NCBI GenBank assembly: GCA_002786065.1
Contig: NHNY01000009.1
Location: forward strand, 124,001-188,000
DNA: 64,000 bases
Source: Microcyclospora pomicola
Lineage: Eukaryota > Ascomycota > Dothideomycetes > Capnodiales
Direction: 5' to 3'
The position numbers were made by a program, and so were the translations under genes. Shown here piece by piece: positions 1 to 9,455 of the stretch. The notes below the pieces were generated by a model. It saw only the letters and a list, made by a program, of their open reading frames with translations. It made no database searches and was not told where the DNA came from. The first letter of the stretch is position 1. Each line of letters starts with the position of its first letter.

Positions 1-1002
1 CTTACCAGCGTCTTTGTCGGTCCCGCCAATTAGGAAACCCTTCTTGACACCAGTGCCCAGTCGACCACCGCCGACGATATCGAGCAGGTCAAACTCCTCG
101 TCCCAATCCATGCCGTTACACAGAAAATGCGAGTGGAAGCGAAGAGGATCGCCGGGATACGCCATGTATTGACAGCCGAATCGCAGGCCAGGAGCTAGGA
201 AATAGCCCTGATCGTGCATATGTTCGTACAGCGGGTAGGACGGAGGGACCGCAGGGAGCTCTGCGCTGCTGTTGCTATCTTTACCGTTGACGCGTCGCGA
301 CTTCGTCGGAGACAGCTGCATGGGAGGGTATGAGGTCGTAGGCGTGAAAGCGTAGGTCTCGGTCTTGGTCATTGTATCGGCAAGAGACGTCGCCTTGGAC
401 TGGTCAGAGTCAGCCGGAGTCGAACTTGGTGGAGCGGCGAAGAGCAACCCATCGCTATCCTCCGCCTCGCTACCTGCGGGCGTGCTTGTCAGGGATGCCT
501 TGATGTCCCGGTGCTTCTTCTTCTTGCCGCCGGCCCCAGCACGAGGTTTGAGCATGTCCTCCGGAATGTCGTTCCAGTCTCCATCGTCTACTTTCTTCTG
601 CAGCGCGGCTTTCTTTCTCTCATCCGTTCGCTTGGTCACATGCTCTGCTGCTGCCTGGCCTTGCTTCCTCAGCGCTGCTTGAAACGCCTTGCGTTCCTCA
701 GGGTCGAGGTTATTGCCCAGAAAGTTATGCTTGTGCTCTTGGACATCGTCAACAACATACGCGACCTCTTTCTCCACCAGCAAGCGCGCCTCTTCCGGCA
801 TCAGCTCGAGGGGAATGCCGAGAAACACATTCTGCTGAGGCGCCTGAGGGAGCCCGCCGATGAGCACACCGCATATGTTGTACTTCGCGCGGATGTAGGA
901 TATGGTGGCGGGATCGTACAGCAGGAAGCGGTGCGCAAGCTTGAAAATAGGAAATGGCTCAGGCACTGCAGGAGTCGAGGCAGTGGAAGTAGAAGACGCC
1001 AT
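1..1002 (-). CDS. SEN34: tRNA-splicing endonuclease subunit Sen34, 5' part (runs off the window)
   Basis: Catalytic subunit of the tRNA-intron endonuclease, which cuts the 3' splice site of pre-tRNA introns. From the ATG at 1002 an uninterrupted frame of about 332 codons runs to the window edge. The N-terminal fold is followed by a Lys-rich, low-complexity middle (about residues 130-250) and the C-terminal nuclease domain. The family's catalytic triad is visible: Tyr282 in MAYPGDP, His290 in LRFHSHF and Lys321 in GTGVKKGF, with spacing like human TSEN34 (Y247, H255, K286). Bases 5-1 read GTAAG on the minus strand, so an intron donor may sit exactly at the edge; otherwise the last few dozen residues simply continue outside. 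Identification rests on the triad and flanking motifs and is secure; only the 3' end is missing. Confidence 0.92.
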   Translation of the reverse strand, partial: MASSTSTASTPAVPEPFPIFKLAHRFLLYDPATISYIRAKYNICGVLIGGLPQAPQQNVFLGIPLELMPEEARLLVEKEVAYVVDDVQEHKHNFLGNNLDPEERKAFQAALRKQGQAAAEHVTKRTDERKKAALQKKVDDGDWNDIPEDMLKPRAGAGGKKKKHRDIKASLTSTPAGSEAEDSDGLLFAAPPSSTPADSDQSKATSLADTMTKTETYAFTPTTSYPPMQLSPTKSRRVNGKDSNSSAELPAVPPSYPLYEHMHDQGYFLAPGLRFGCQYMAYPGDPLRFHSHFLCNGMDWDEEFDLLDIVGGGRLGTGVKKGFLIGGTDKDAGK

Positions 1003-3579
1003 GGTAAGAGAAAGGAAAGTGCTACTATTTCCAGCAATCAGCAGACGTTCAGTATCGAAGAGACTGGAGAGGTGGCTGGTGAAGGATGAGATCATAAAGA
1101 GCATAGCAATTTTGCTTCGTCAGTAGGTCCTCGATTGAGGGCTTCAGGGGATTGACAGATTGATAAATTGGTTTTCTAATCATGTAAAGAGTGATTGCAG
1201 GAGGAATGCCACATACCTGCGGTGGTTCTTATTGTCGCTGGAGGAGCATGTCGAGGATGATGTTCATAATGAAATGACACAACAAGAGCGAAGAGTCTGG
1301 ATCTTAACAGGGAACGTTGGAAGTTATTATGTATGACCCAGCGGTACGAAATGCCAAGACTCGTGCTGGTACGTGCTCAGTTTCCGTACCATCGAAAACT
1401 TCGCGGACTTCATCTTCTGCTGTCTCTTACTGCACTCGAGAAGAATCATCTCGACCACACTGACTTCATCTGAGCGACGCAGCAAGACTTGAAGCCTTGC
1501 TATGACCATCTCGCACGATATGGCATGAACTCATGAACGGCGGGACTGAGCATGTTCCTCCCTTCTGCAATAATCGCCCAGCAAGAGTGCAATATCAGCA
1601 AGCTCAACATGAACATGGTAGGTCTCCACACATCGCCAACCATCCCTCACCTCCACTACGATGAATTCTACACAATTATGTTCCGGTGACCTCCTGAACC
1701 ACGAACAAAACATGCATCACCATCTGATCCTTTCTGCAATGTCTCTCGCGCTCGAACAATGACTCTGCCTGCACTGCAAGCTAACCTATAACCTCAGACT
1801 CTTTCTGCTCATCGCTAGCCGCAATGCTGTCTACCTGCTCGTCTCTTACCGGCAAAGTGACATGCGATATGCCAGGACACTGCGACGCTCAAGTGGTAAG
1901 CCTTCTGTCTTGTTTTCCTGCCTACCTTTCATGATGAGCGTATCAATTTCAGTTCTGCTACAGAAATATTATGTCGACAACTCATACCATCTTACCAAAT
2001 TGTCTGATCTATGAAAACGTCCCATTGAGCTTTGCCATTGACCAATGTCCTGCATCATTTGCTGACTTCACAAGACCATGTCCTAGGGAAGGAATTGGAT
2101 CTTGAAGCTCTAGTTTCGCCAAGATACCGGGGTTTGCATGATCAGTGTGTCCTCCAGCTGTTATTGCGGAGCCTGAGCTCCGTCTCGGGTCCATTACGCA
2201 GATAATCCCTGCGCTTTCGTGCCACACGTTACTGCCGCCTAGGATGCCTGCGGAGGAAACAGCATGCAGTCAACCAGACGCGCGCCCTTCACGATCTTGT
2301 AAAGCATTGGTATGTCTTACTTTCCTGAGCTCTCATCTTTCCCTTTCATGATGACAACCAGTCTATCCATTCCACGAACCCATCCATAGGTGGCCTTTCC
2401 CGCCGAGCCGCCCTCCCTATACCGTACCATTACTGCTTCTTGTGGGGATGGGATGATCGGTTGTGGAGTTCAGCTTTGCTGTGTCATGTGGTTTCAGAGC
2501 ACTGATGCACGTAATCCGTTATGGCTTGCGTGTTGAGGTGCCGGTGGGCGGGCATGCGTAACACGGCTTTCTGATCTTTACAACTCACATTCGCTCTGCT
2601 ATCGATATCGAATCATGTTAGAGATCTATGCTGACAATTCACAGGACTTGTAAGAACTAGCAACGCCCCAGACAATCAGTACTGGAAAGCAACCTTATGT
2701 TGCGTCCGAAAGATCGTCAGCAGCGCAGAAGCCCCCGAGTATTATGCCGGTCTACGGCGGCTCGAGTGGTCTATGGGCATTGGATAAGATGCTTATCTCG
2801 ATAGTTTTTGGTAGATGTGTACATGGTGCATGTTGATGATTAACATGTTCCCATTCATCGCTATCTACGTGTACACTTAGGATTCTCTACAAGTCAACTG
2901 ATGCTCAGCATGCGTTGCCTGATCTGGCTATTAAAACTATCTCTAGCCCATCTAGTGAGGTTGTTACCAGTTCAGCTACGAGCCAATATGTGCTTCACTA
3001 GGCTCTAGATCGTCTATAGAGACCCATACGCAGCACGACTACGTCAATATGCCATAATCTCAAGGCGAAGGTTGATTCGCGATTGTGCAGTATGTCGGCC
3101 TGTCTCATACAATACATTGCTCTTTTGTTGGCCACCTATGAGATTCAAGCTCCCGGAGAGACTTGCCATCTGCATTCACCGCTGAACATACTCTATCATC
3201 TAATGTGCGCATTGGCTCTGATCATGTCGTAGATCTCCAACTTCTCTGGCGACCTTATCGTGAGAGACTATGTCTCGAGCATCGATCGCGGAAACACGTT
3301 CCTTCCATGAAGAGCTCCTCAAGCCCCGGAGACATCTTGGTTGAGCCGCATATACTCTGTGTGATCTGGACATCTCACTGTTCCACACAGTCTCCCGTTT
3401 AAGCGTGTCATGCCATGCCACGCCACCTGGAAGGCCCATCCATGACTCCATGCATCATGCAGCAAGCACACTACCCTCCCCACTTCTAATACAAATGCGG
3501 AGTTCTTCGAGCCTTCAAGGTGTGCGAAGCGAGTGTGATCATCACGCCGTCCCTGTCCCTGTAGCACACTTCGAAGCAT
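1003..3579. other. 2.6 kb intergenic region, no gene seen
   Basis: Between the SEN34 start and the 3' end of the thioesterase gene. Both strands hold only open frames under 90 codons, without recognisable domains, codon pattern or plausible splice partners. The first few hundred bases must include the SEN34 promoter. No transposon ends or inverted repeats were recognised. Confidence 0.6.
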
Positions 3580-4080
3580 CTACAACTTAGGCTTCGCTAG
3601 ATCCTCCTCTTTGCCGTTGAACAGCTTCTGCAGCGCCTCTCTCGCATCCTTAGGGATTCCCTCCTTTGACGGCCGCTTATCCTCCCGCTTGACCCATATC
3701 TGCACAAAGCCGCCCACGGCCTTGACGTTCTCGTTGCCGCGCTCGAAGATGCCGACCTCGTACATAAGGCTGGAGCGGCCGAGCTTGGCGACTCGCAAGC
3801 CGACATCCAGCATCTTGGGGTACTGGGTCTCGCCGAAGAAGTCGCAGTACGAGTGGCCGACGAGGGCGGTGTAGGGGTAGGTGGTGGTGTTGTAGCCGAA
3901 GGACCGCATCAGGTAGTCGTTGATGATGCTGTCGATCAGCACGCCGTAGATCGGGTTGTTGAGGTGCTGGAACATGTCGTTGTCCTGCCAGCGCGTGCGG
4001 TAGTCCAGGTGGTAGAGGTAGTCGCTGCGTTTGCGCTGCTTCTTGGCCGCGAGCTCGAGGCTCAGACCGGTGCTGGCCAT
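3580..4080 (-). CDS. 4HBT-type hotdog acyl-CoA thioesterase
   Basis: A 166-residue intronless protein of the 4-hydroxybenzoyl-CoA thioesterase/YbgC-like hotdog family, which hydrolyses acyl-CoA thioesters; the substrate cannot be told from sequence. The family's N-terminal signature is visible at about residues 29-42 (TRWQDNDMFQHLNN), where Asp33/Asp35 and the following His/Asn hold the catalytic site. This is followed by the long helix (GVLIDSIINDYL) and the strands of the hotdog sheet ending near FVQIWVKRE. Length matches single-domain members. The open frame extends 21 codons further upstream, but only from a TTG; the ATG at 4080 is preceded by CACCATC and is chosen as start. It is divergent from the dehydrogenase gene at 4924. 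No targeting signal is obvious, so location is unknown. Confidence 0.85.
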   Translation of the reverse strand: MASTGLSLELAAKKQRKRSDYLYHLDYRTRWQDNDMFQHLNNPIYGVLIDSIINDYLMRSFGYNTTTYPYTALVGHSYCDFFGETQYPKMLDVGLRVAKLGRSSLMYEVGIFERGNENVKAVGGFVQIWVKREDKRPSKEGIPKDAREALQKLFNGKEEDLAKPKL

Positions 4081-4923
4081 GATGGTGTTGGGTGGATGGG
4101 GCGGGATTGGCGTTGAAGAGTTGTTGTATGTGTGCAGGGCCAATACTGACAGTTCGGTCAGGGAGGTAAGTGCGGTTGATCTGTATATGCGCCAGTGTCT
4201 AGCAGAGAAGCCTGACGTTGATCATCCATGGCCTGTTGTGCTGTGATTGAAGTCCAGTAGGAGCCGAGGTTGAGCATGTAGTTTAGAGCTTGTGTCGGGA
4301 TTAAAACCAAAACACCAATTCGAAGATAACGACCTCTTGGTAGCTATGATCCACTCTTCACTCCTGTCCCTTGTTGAGAGTCTTTGCTGCGACGACTGTA
4401 CACATATGGTATCAAAAATGTCGGGCTCCAGCACATATCATCAATCAGTACAAGTCCAGACAATAGCCTCCACCTGCCTAAGCGGGCAATCCGCGGAATT
4501 CCTACCAGAATGACTTCAGCTGCCAGATCCGTCGACTCGGGCAAGCATTGGCGCCTCGCGATGAATAAGTGGGTGGTGAGGGGAAGACGACAGTCGGAGT
4601 CGATTCCCTGACTAGAGCTGTCGTTTCTTGCTCTGTAAATTAATGTCCATGTAAGTCAGTTGGGACACAGGTAAGCTCGTACACAGCTCTCGAGACGAGC
4701 ATCATTTCGTCGTTACTGCTCTGCTCCCCATATCGCGGTCTAGCCCCTTTGTACCTCGATCAGGATACTATCAAGTACGCGCATAATCTCCTCTCGATCG
4801 CTTATCATTCTTTTGTCATTTCACATACATACAGTCACAGCTCAGCATCACGAGAAAGAAGGAAAGAATCACAAAGCCTGGACTGCCCACAGGGTCGTAT
4901 CGGACAAACAGATTTCCACGGCC
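4081..4923. promoter_or_regulatory. Divergent intergenic region, thioesterase / polyol dehydrogenase
   Basis: About 840 bp separate the two divergent starts and must hold both promoters and 5' UTRs. The segment before 4924 is in frame with the dehydrogenase back to 4813, but its composition (short CA- and AGAAAGAAAG-rich runs) looks like leader rather than coding sequence. No specific operator could be assigned. Confidence 0.5.
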
Positions 4924-6165
4924 ATGACCCCGGACGTGAATCAAGGCATCAATGCCTCGAATGTGGATGGCATCGCTCAGGAGCAAGTGAAGCTGGCGAA
5001 CGAACCTCAAGGCCTCGCCGCCGACCTGGCCAAATATGGCAATCCAGCACTACATGTCACGCCCGACCACCGTCTCGAGCTCACCGAGACTCCCATCCCT
5101 ACGCCATCCCCGATCGAAGCTCTGGTCCATGTCCGCTGTACAGGTATCTGCGGCTCAGACATGCATCTCTGGCATCGCGGAGCCATCGGCCCCCTGGTCG
5201 TCAACCGGACCTGCATCCTCGGCCATGAAGCAGCCGGCGTCGTCCTCGCCGTCGGCTCCGCAGTCACACATCTCTCTCCTGGCGACCGCGTAGCCATCGA
5301 GCCAGGAGTGCCCTGCGGGGTTTGCTGGCTGTGTACCAGCGGCAAGTACAACCTGTGTGAAGCCGTCCAGTTCGCAGGCGTGTGTCCCTACGCTGGCACG
5401 ATCCGGCGCTTCATGTGCCACGATGCGCGGTTCCTGCACAAGATCCCTGACGACATGACATTCGCCCAAGGCGCGCTTCTCGAGCCGCTGTCGGTCGTGC
5501 TGCATGCCCTGCAACAATGCGGCGACAGCCTCAGCATTGGCAAACCCGCGCTGATCTGTGGAGCCGGGCCCATCGGACTCATCGCCCTTGCTGCAGCCAA
5601 AGCGTCCGGCGCCTGGCCCCTCGTCATCACAGACGTCGACGCGTCCCGCCTCGACTTCGCCAAGACCTTCGTGCCCGGCGCCCAAACCTACCTCGTCTCC
5701 GCCAGCAAGACCGCGCTGGAATCCGCAGAGGAGATTCGCCTGCTCTACGGCGTGTCGGCGCGGGACGTCGCCCATGCCATCCCCTCGCCCGACGAGTACC
5801 ACGCGCCCGCGACGGTGCTGGAATGCACCGGCATCGAATCGAGCATCATCACGGCCGCATACGCGTGCCGCCGCAACGGCGTCGTGATGGTCATCGGCGT
5901 CGGCCGCAGCATCATCGACCACGTCCCCTTCATGCACCTCAGCCTGGCGCAGATCGACCTGCGCTTCACCAACCGCTACGCCGATACGTGGCCCGCAGGC
6001 ATCAATGCGCTGCGCGGCAAGGCCGTGCTCGATCTGGATGCGCTGGTCACGCAGCGCTTCCCGCTCGAGGAGGCTGTGCGGGCGATGGAGACTTGTGCGG
6101 ACGCGGCGACGGCGAGCGTCAAGGTGCAGATTGTTGATGATACGGAGATTGAGGTGGGGAGATGA
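4924..6165 (+). CDS. L-arabinitol 4-dehydrogenase-like zinc alcohol dehydrogenase
   Basis: A 413-residue intronless medium-chain zinc dehydrogenase of the polyol group. In fungal pentose catabolism such enzymes oxidise L-arabinitol to L-xylulose with NAD+, in the cytosol. Visible: catalytic-zinc ligands Cys76 (GICGSDMH) and His101-Glu102 (ILGHEAAG), a full structural-zinc set Cys131, Cys134, Cys137, Cys145, the conserved LEPLSV segment, the Rossmann loop CGAGPIGL (213-219) and a C-terminal NRYADTWP...HRFPL-type block (here TQRFPLEEA). The last block resembles LAD more than xylitol or sorbitol dehydrogenase, but substrate assignment within this group is uncertain. The start at 4924 has a GCCATG context; an upstream in-frame ATG at 4813 would add 37 leader-like residues. 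Codons are strongly GC-ending, which opens long spurious frames on both strands. Confidence 0.88.
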   Translation: MTPDVNQGINASNVDGIAQEQVKLANEPQGLAADLAKYGNPALHVTPDHRLELTETPIPTPSPIEALVHVRCTGICGSDMHLWHRGAIGPLVVNRTCILGHEAAGVVLAVGSAVTHLSPGDRVAIEPGVPCGVCWLCTSGKYNLCEAVQFAGVCPYAGTIRRFMCHDARFLHKIPDDMTFAQGALLEPLSVVLHALQQCGDSLSIGKPALICGAGPIGLIALAAAKASGAWPLVITDVDASRLDFAKTFVPGAQTYLVSASKTALESAEEIRLLYGVSARDVAHAIPSPDEYHAPATVLECTGIESSIITAAYACRRNGVVMVIGVGRSIIDHVPFMHLSLAQIDLRFTNRYADTWPAGINALRGKAVLDLDALVTQRFPLEEAVRAMETCADAATASVKVQIVDDTEIEVGR

Positions 6166-6643
6166 AGGAGGAGAGACGGAAGTTGAATGTGGAAGGTCGA
6201 GACGAAATGCGCTTCTCGCATATGCTTTGTTGGCGTTGGTTATCTACACGAAATCTGTCACTCGCGTGCGAGGCTGTAGTATCGTACATCTTGGTGACTC
6301 AATGAATCTATACAGTGACCGTGACGCCCCAAGCGTGAAGCCGCTGTCAAGTTGACCCTGTGCTGAAACGCCGAATGCATCGAATACTCCTTGTGCCGTA
6401 CACTCCAGATCCCTCCAACTGACCGTAAGTTCCCACAAACATCATCAACAGCTTTCCTCCTCACAATCACGTTCCGTCGTGTCACGATCGCACGTAGCCG
6501 TCGTCCAGAGACGGGTGGATGGATGAATGGGCGTGCAGATAGTTTCAAAACGCCAACCAAGCTACAAGCCACGAAGTGGCACGGAAGGCCCAAAAGTAAG
6601 CGAGTGAGCATGGAGAGAAGAGGGACGATGGATGGAGAAAAGC
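6166..6643. other. Convergent intergenic region
   Basis: About 480 bp between the 3' ends of the dehydrogenase (plus) and F-box gene (minus). It should hold both 3' UTRs. No gene or repeat was recognised. Confidence 0.6.
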
Positions 6644-8401
6644 TCAGGCGATGCGTTCTAAGAGCGCGCGCCAGACAAGGGCCCAAGGCTGGTGATGCTC
6701 ACTGTTATTCGATCCATCATCCTCGTCGCTCATGTCATCGGACTCCTTCCAGAACGCGGTGGGGCCGGCGGGGCCGTGGTGGTCGAAGTCTCTGTGGCGA
6801 GGTAAAAAGGAGGAGGATGTCAGTACGGTGATCGCGAGGGAGGAAAGCGTTGATAGGCAACGGAGAGGGTGACGCACTTATCGAACCAGTTTCCGAGTAT
6901 GCCGCGAGCGGAGCGTAAGCCGCCAACTTGAATGCCTTCAGAGCGCCACCGTTCTTCGCCGTGGAAGATGGAGAAGGTTGTCCACCGAATCTCGCCCTCG
7001 GGGGTCTGTCGTACCATACCTACAAAAGCGATCAGCGAGACTTGATGGATTGATCAGATCACAACAAACCTCGTATTCTGCTGTTCGCATTGGGATCCCA
7101 GCTCGCATGCAGACTCTTACTCGACCCTTTGAAGTGGACGACCGGGAGCCGAGTACCAGTAAATTTGCTCCAGTCCATGCCATCTTCTTCCTCATCATCC
7201 TCGTTGCTCTCTGGAGGGACGATCTTGGTGACTTGCAACTTTATACGGATCAGCCGAATTGCTGCAGGAAGAACATAGCAGACACGATCAGTATGGGTTC
7301 CTTCGAAATACATACATGTTCGAGGAGATGTATAATACCTTCTTCTGTATCGATGGGTTGTCGCGGTTGGTCCTCGGGCAGTGGCTGGCCGAAGTTGAAC
7401 GCGTAGAGATCGTTGTAGTCGAGGAAGCAGACCACCCGCATCCAGCTGCCCGATACACCATATGGGTCTTGAGCATCAAGTGCGAGTTGCAATTCACGAA
7501 TCTTGGTCTGCTTGTCATCATCGTCGTATCGAGGTGACATGGCAGGTTGGGGGTCCACTGTAAAGGGCAGACTGGAATACGAGTTGGGTGATGCGCCCAC
7601 GAATGGAGTGTTCCACACCTTACCGAATCTACCATCGGAGCGCTCCGAAAATTTACTTAGGTTGAATCCGAGGACGATCATGATGGCTTCTACTTTCTCC
7701 CAGTCCACATTCTGCGTGCCGTCGTCCATGAAAGGTCCCCAGAGCGTATTCTCGGAATACTGTCGCAGGTCATATACCTTGCTCCGAGCGAACGCGTGCG
7801 TGGCCCGCGGCTTGAAATGCGATCTTGTGCTTACCGAGGGAGACCGATCGGGATCTGAAGGTTCCATGATGAACGACGAACGAGACGGGATTTGATCTAC
7901 TGGTACGCCGAACAGACAGTGCATCTTTGCTGAAGCCTGCTGAAGCTCAGGCGTGGCCGCGGCTTGCTGAGAACCTGTGCCAGCTCGATCGAAGAGGGAA
8001 CTCGCGCAGAGGAATGCATCCACGTTGTCGGTATCCTTGAAGTATTCCTCCAAGAGTATCGTGTTTGATGAAGTCAGACGCCCTGTCCCTATGCCTGAGA
8101 GCAATACATCGATTTGTTTCGCAACAAAGGCCATGTTCTCGGTCCTCACCTCCCGACTCTCGCTCGCAAGGATCTGCTCTAGCTTGGTATTTTCATGGAG
8201 GAGACGCTCCCAATCGGGATTCGGTCCGGTGGATGGTTCATCATATCTTGACAAGTATATCTCGCGATGCAGCAGGCGATTTCCCCGGATGTAGTTTGCG
8301 AACTCGCGACAAGTTCGGCTCAAGGCAGAGAGATCGACAGGCTCGATCTCAATGAAGACACAATGGAGAAGCTCGTGGCTGAGCTCGAGCAGGTTGGCCA
8401 T
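6644..8401 (-). CDS. F-box protein, conserved Pezizomycotina family
   Basis: Four exons: 8401-7339, 7261-7070, 7019-6878 and 6791-6644, giving 514 residues. Acceptors are CTGCAG, TTGTAG and CCACAG; donors are GTATTA (weak), GTTTGT and GTGCGT. The N-terminus (residues 2-45, LLELSHELLHCVFIEIEP through SRTCREF) is an F-box, the Skp1-binding motif of SCF ubiquitin ligases. The rest is a long conserved region ending in blocks such as HFKGSSKSLHASWDPNANSR, VRQTPEGEIRWTTFSIFHGE and GGLRSARGILGNWFDK, which I recognise from fungal F-box proteins of unknown target. The splice model joins IDTEE to AIRLIRIKLQ, NSRIR to GMVRQTPEG and GNWFDK to DFDHHGPAGP, all in frame. Substrate and pathway are unknown. 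Confidence 0.82.
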
Positions 8402-9137
8402 GAGGCGGGGGTAGGGTGTGGATGGGATGGAGTAGTTACGAGGGTCAGAGATGGAGGGAAGATGGTCGTGATAGCGATGCTGAAGCGGGGATTGAGGAGG
8501 GATATGGAGTGCGATGAACCGAAGAAGCTCAAATCGACCTCGGGAGGTGGACGACGTCGAGTGATGATTACATGGGCATATGGTTCACTGGAGCATTTGT
8601 TAACTCCGAGTGAGGTGCATGGTAGCTTGAAGTCACAGAGTGGGGTAAGTTTGGTAGTTCCGCCGGTATCTGCTTATATCATCGCTATTACCACCACTTT
8701 TCGATTCTTGTTAAAGACTTCCACCTCCATCATCCTACCTTACCGAACCTTTATCACGTACAGTCGAATGGTTTCAAGATGGCGCGACAATAAATCATTT
8801 TTCAGATACAGTCTGGATGCGATGATGGAAAGTACATGTGATCGAAGATGTGGATTGTTCGGACATTTCAACATTGATTAACATTTATTGAACTCGAGCA
8901 CATAAGGTATTCATCGCGCATTGTCATTTCCTTGCTCGCCTTCCCTGGTATTTTCGTCCTCCCAAACTGCCCCCGCTCAATGCAAGAAAGACCAAAAATC
9001 ATTTTAAATCGAATACAATGCAAACCCCCCACCAAGGTATATCAAAAAAGAACCATGCCAGACCACGAAACGCCTCGCATACTTCGACTCCCAGGTACTC
9101 TCCATGACATGCCCAGTCATCGCCGTAGTGTTTGTGC
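8402..9137. other. Intergenic region upstream of the F-box gene
   Basis: About 735 bp between two minus-strand genes. It must contain the F-box promoter and the 3' UTR of the small gene at 9138. A 204-codon plus-strand open frame at 8267-8881 overlaps the F-box exon antisense and is taken as chance. Nothing else was seen. Confidence 0.5.
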
Positions 9138-9455
9138 TCATACTCGAGCATAAGGCGGTGGGGTCATGGCGCCCGATCTGCCGAGCAACTTCTCACTGGC
9201 GAATTGGTAAGGCGTGCGGGCCCTGCTGGAGGTGCTGTTGGTGCTGGTGGTGCTTGATGAGCTGGACATCGAGTCGGTGTCGGAGAGGCCAGCTGCAGCT
9301 CTGGCAGCGCGGACGGCAGCCTTGGCCGTCTTCTTGGCTTGGTACTTTTGGTAGCCCTTGACGATGAGGATCTCCATGATCGATGCATAGGTAGGAGCAC
9401 GGGTTGGGCAGTGCTGGCGGTCCTCAAAGGTCTGGTGGCAGTGGTGGTAGCACAT
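9138..9455 (-). CDS. Small Cys/His N-terminal protein of unknown function
   Basis: A 105-residue open frame without introns. The N-terminus is dense in Cys and His (MCYHHCHQTFEDRQHC), compatible with a small metal site. A basic amphipathic stretch rich in Lys and Ala follows (about residues 33-56), then a Ser/Thr-rich linker and a Pro-rich end (MTPPPYARV). The upstream minus-strand sequence is pyrimidine-poor and CAA/ACC-rich, ending CAACCACCGTCAACATG, which is a good fungal leader and start context. I do not recognise a family. The start context and biased composition argue for a real gene, but the short length leaves doubt. Confidence 0.5.
   Translation of the reverse strand: MCYHHCHQTFEDRQHCPTRAPTYASIMEILIVKGYQKYQAKKTAKAAVRAARAAAGLSDTDSMSSSSSTTSTNSTSSRARTPYQFASEKLLGRSGAMTPPPYARV

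Noticed and set aside
5155-5937. 260-codon minus-strand open frame
   Set aside because: Lies fully antisense to the polyol dehydrogenase; it is open only because of that gene's GC-ending codons and has no domain.
8267-8881. 204-codon plus-strand frame
   Set aside because: Its first part is antisense to the F-box exon and the rest has no motif; taken as chance.
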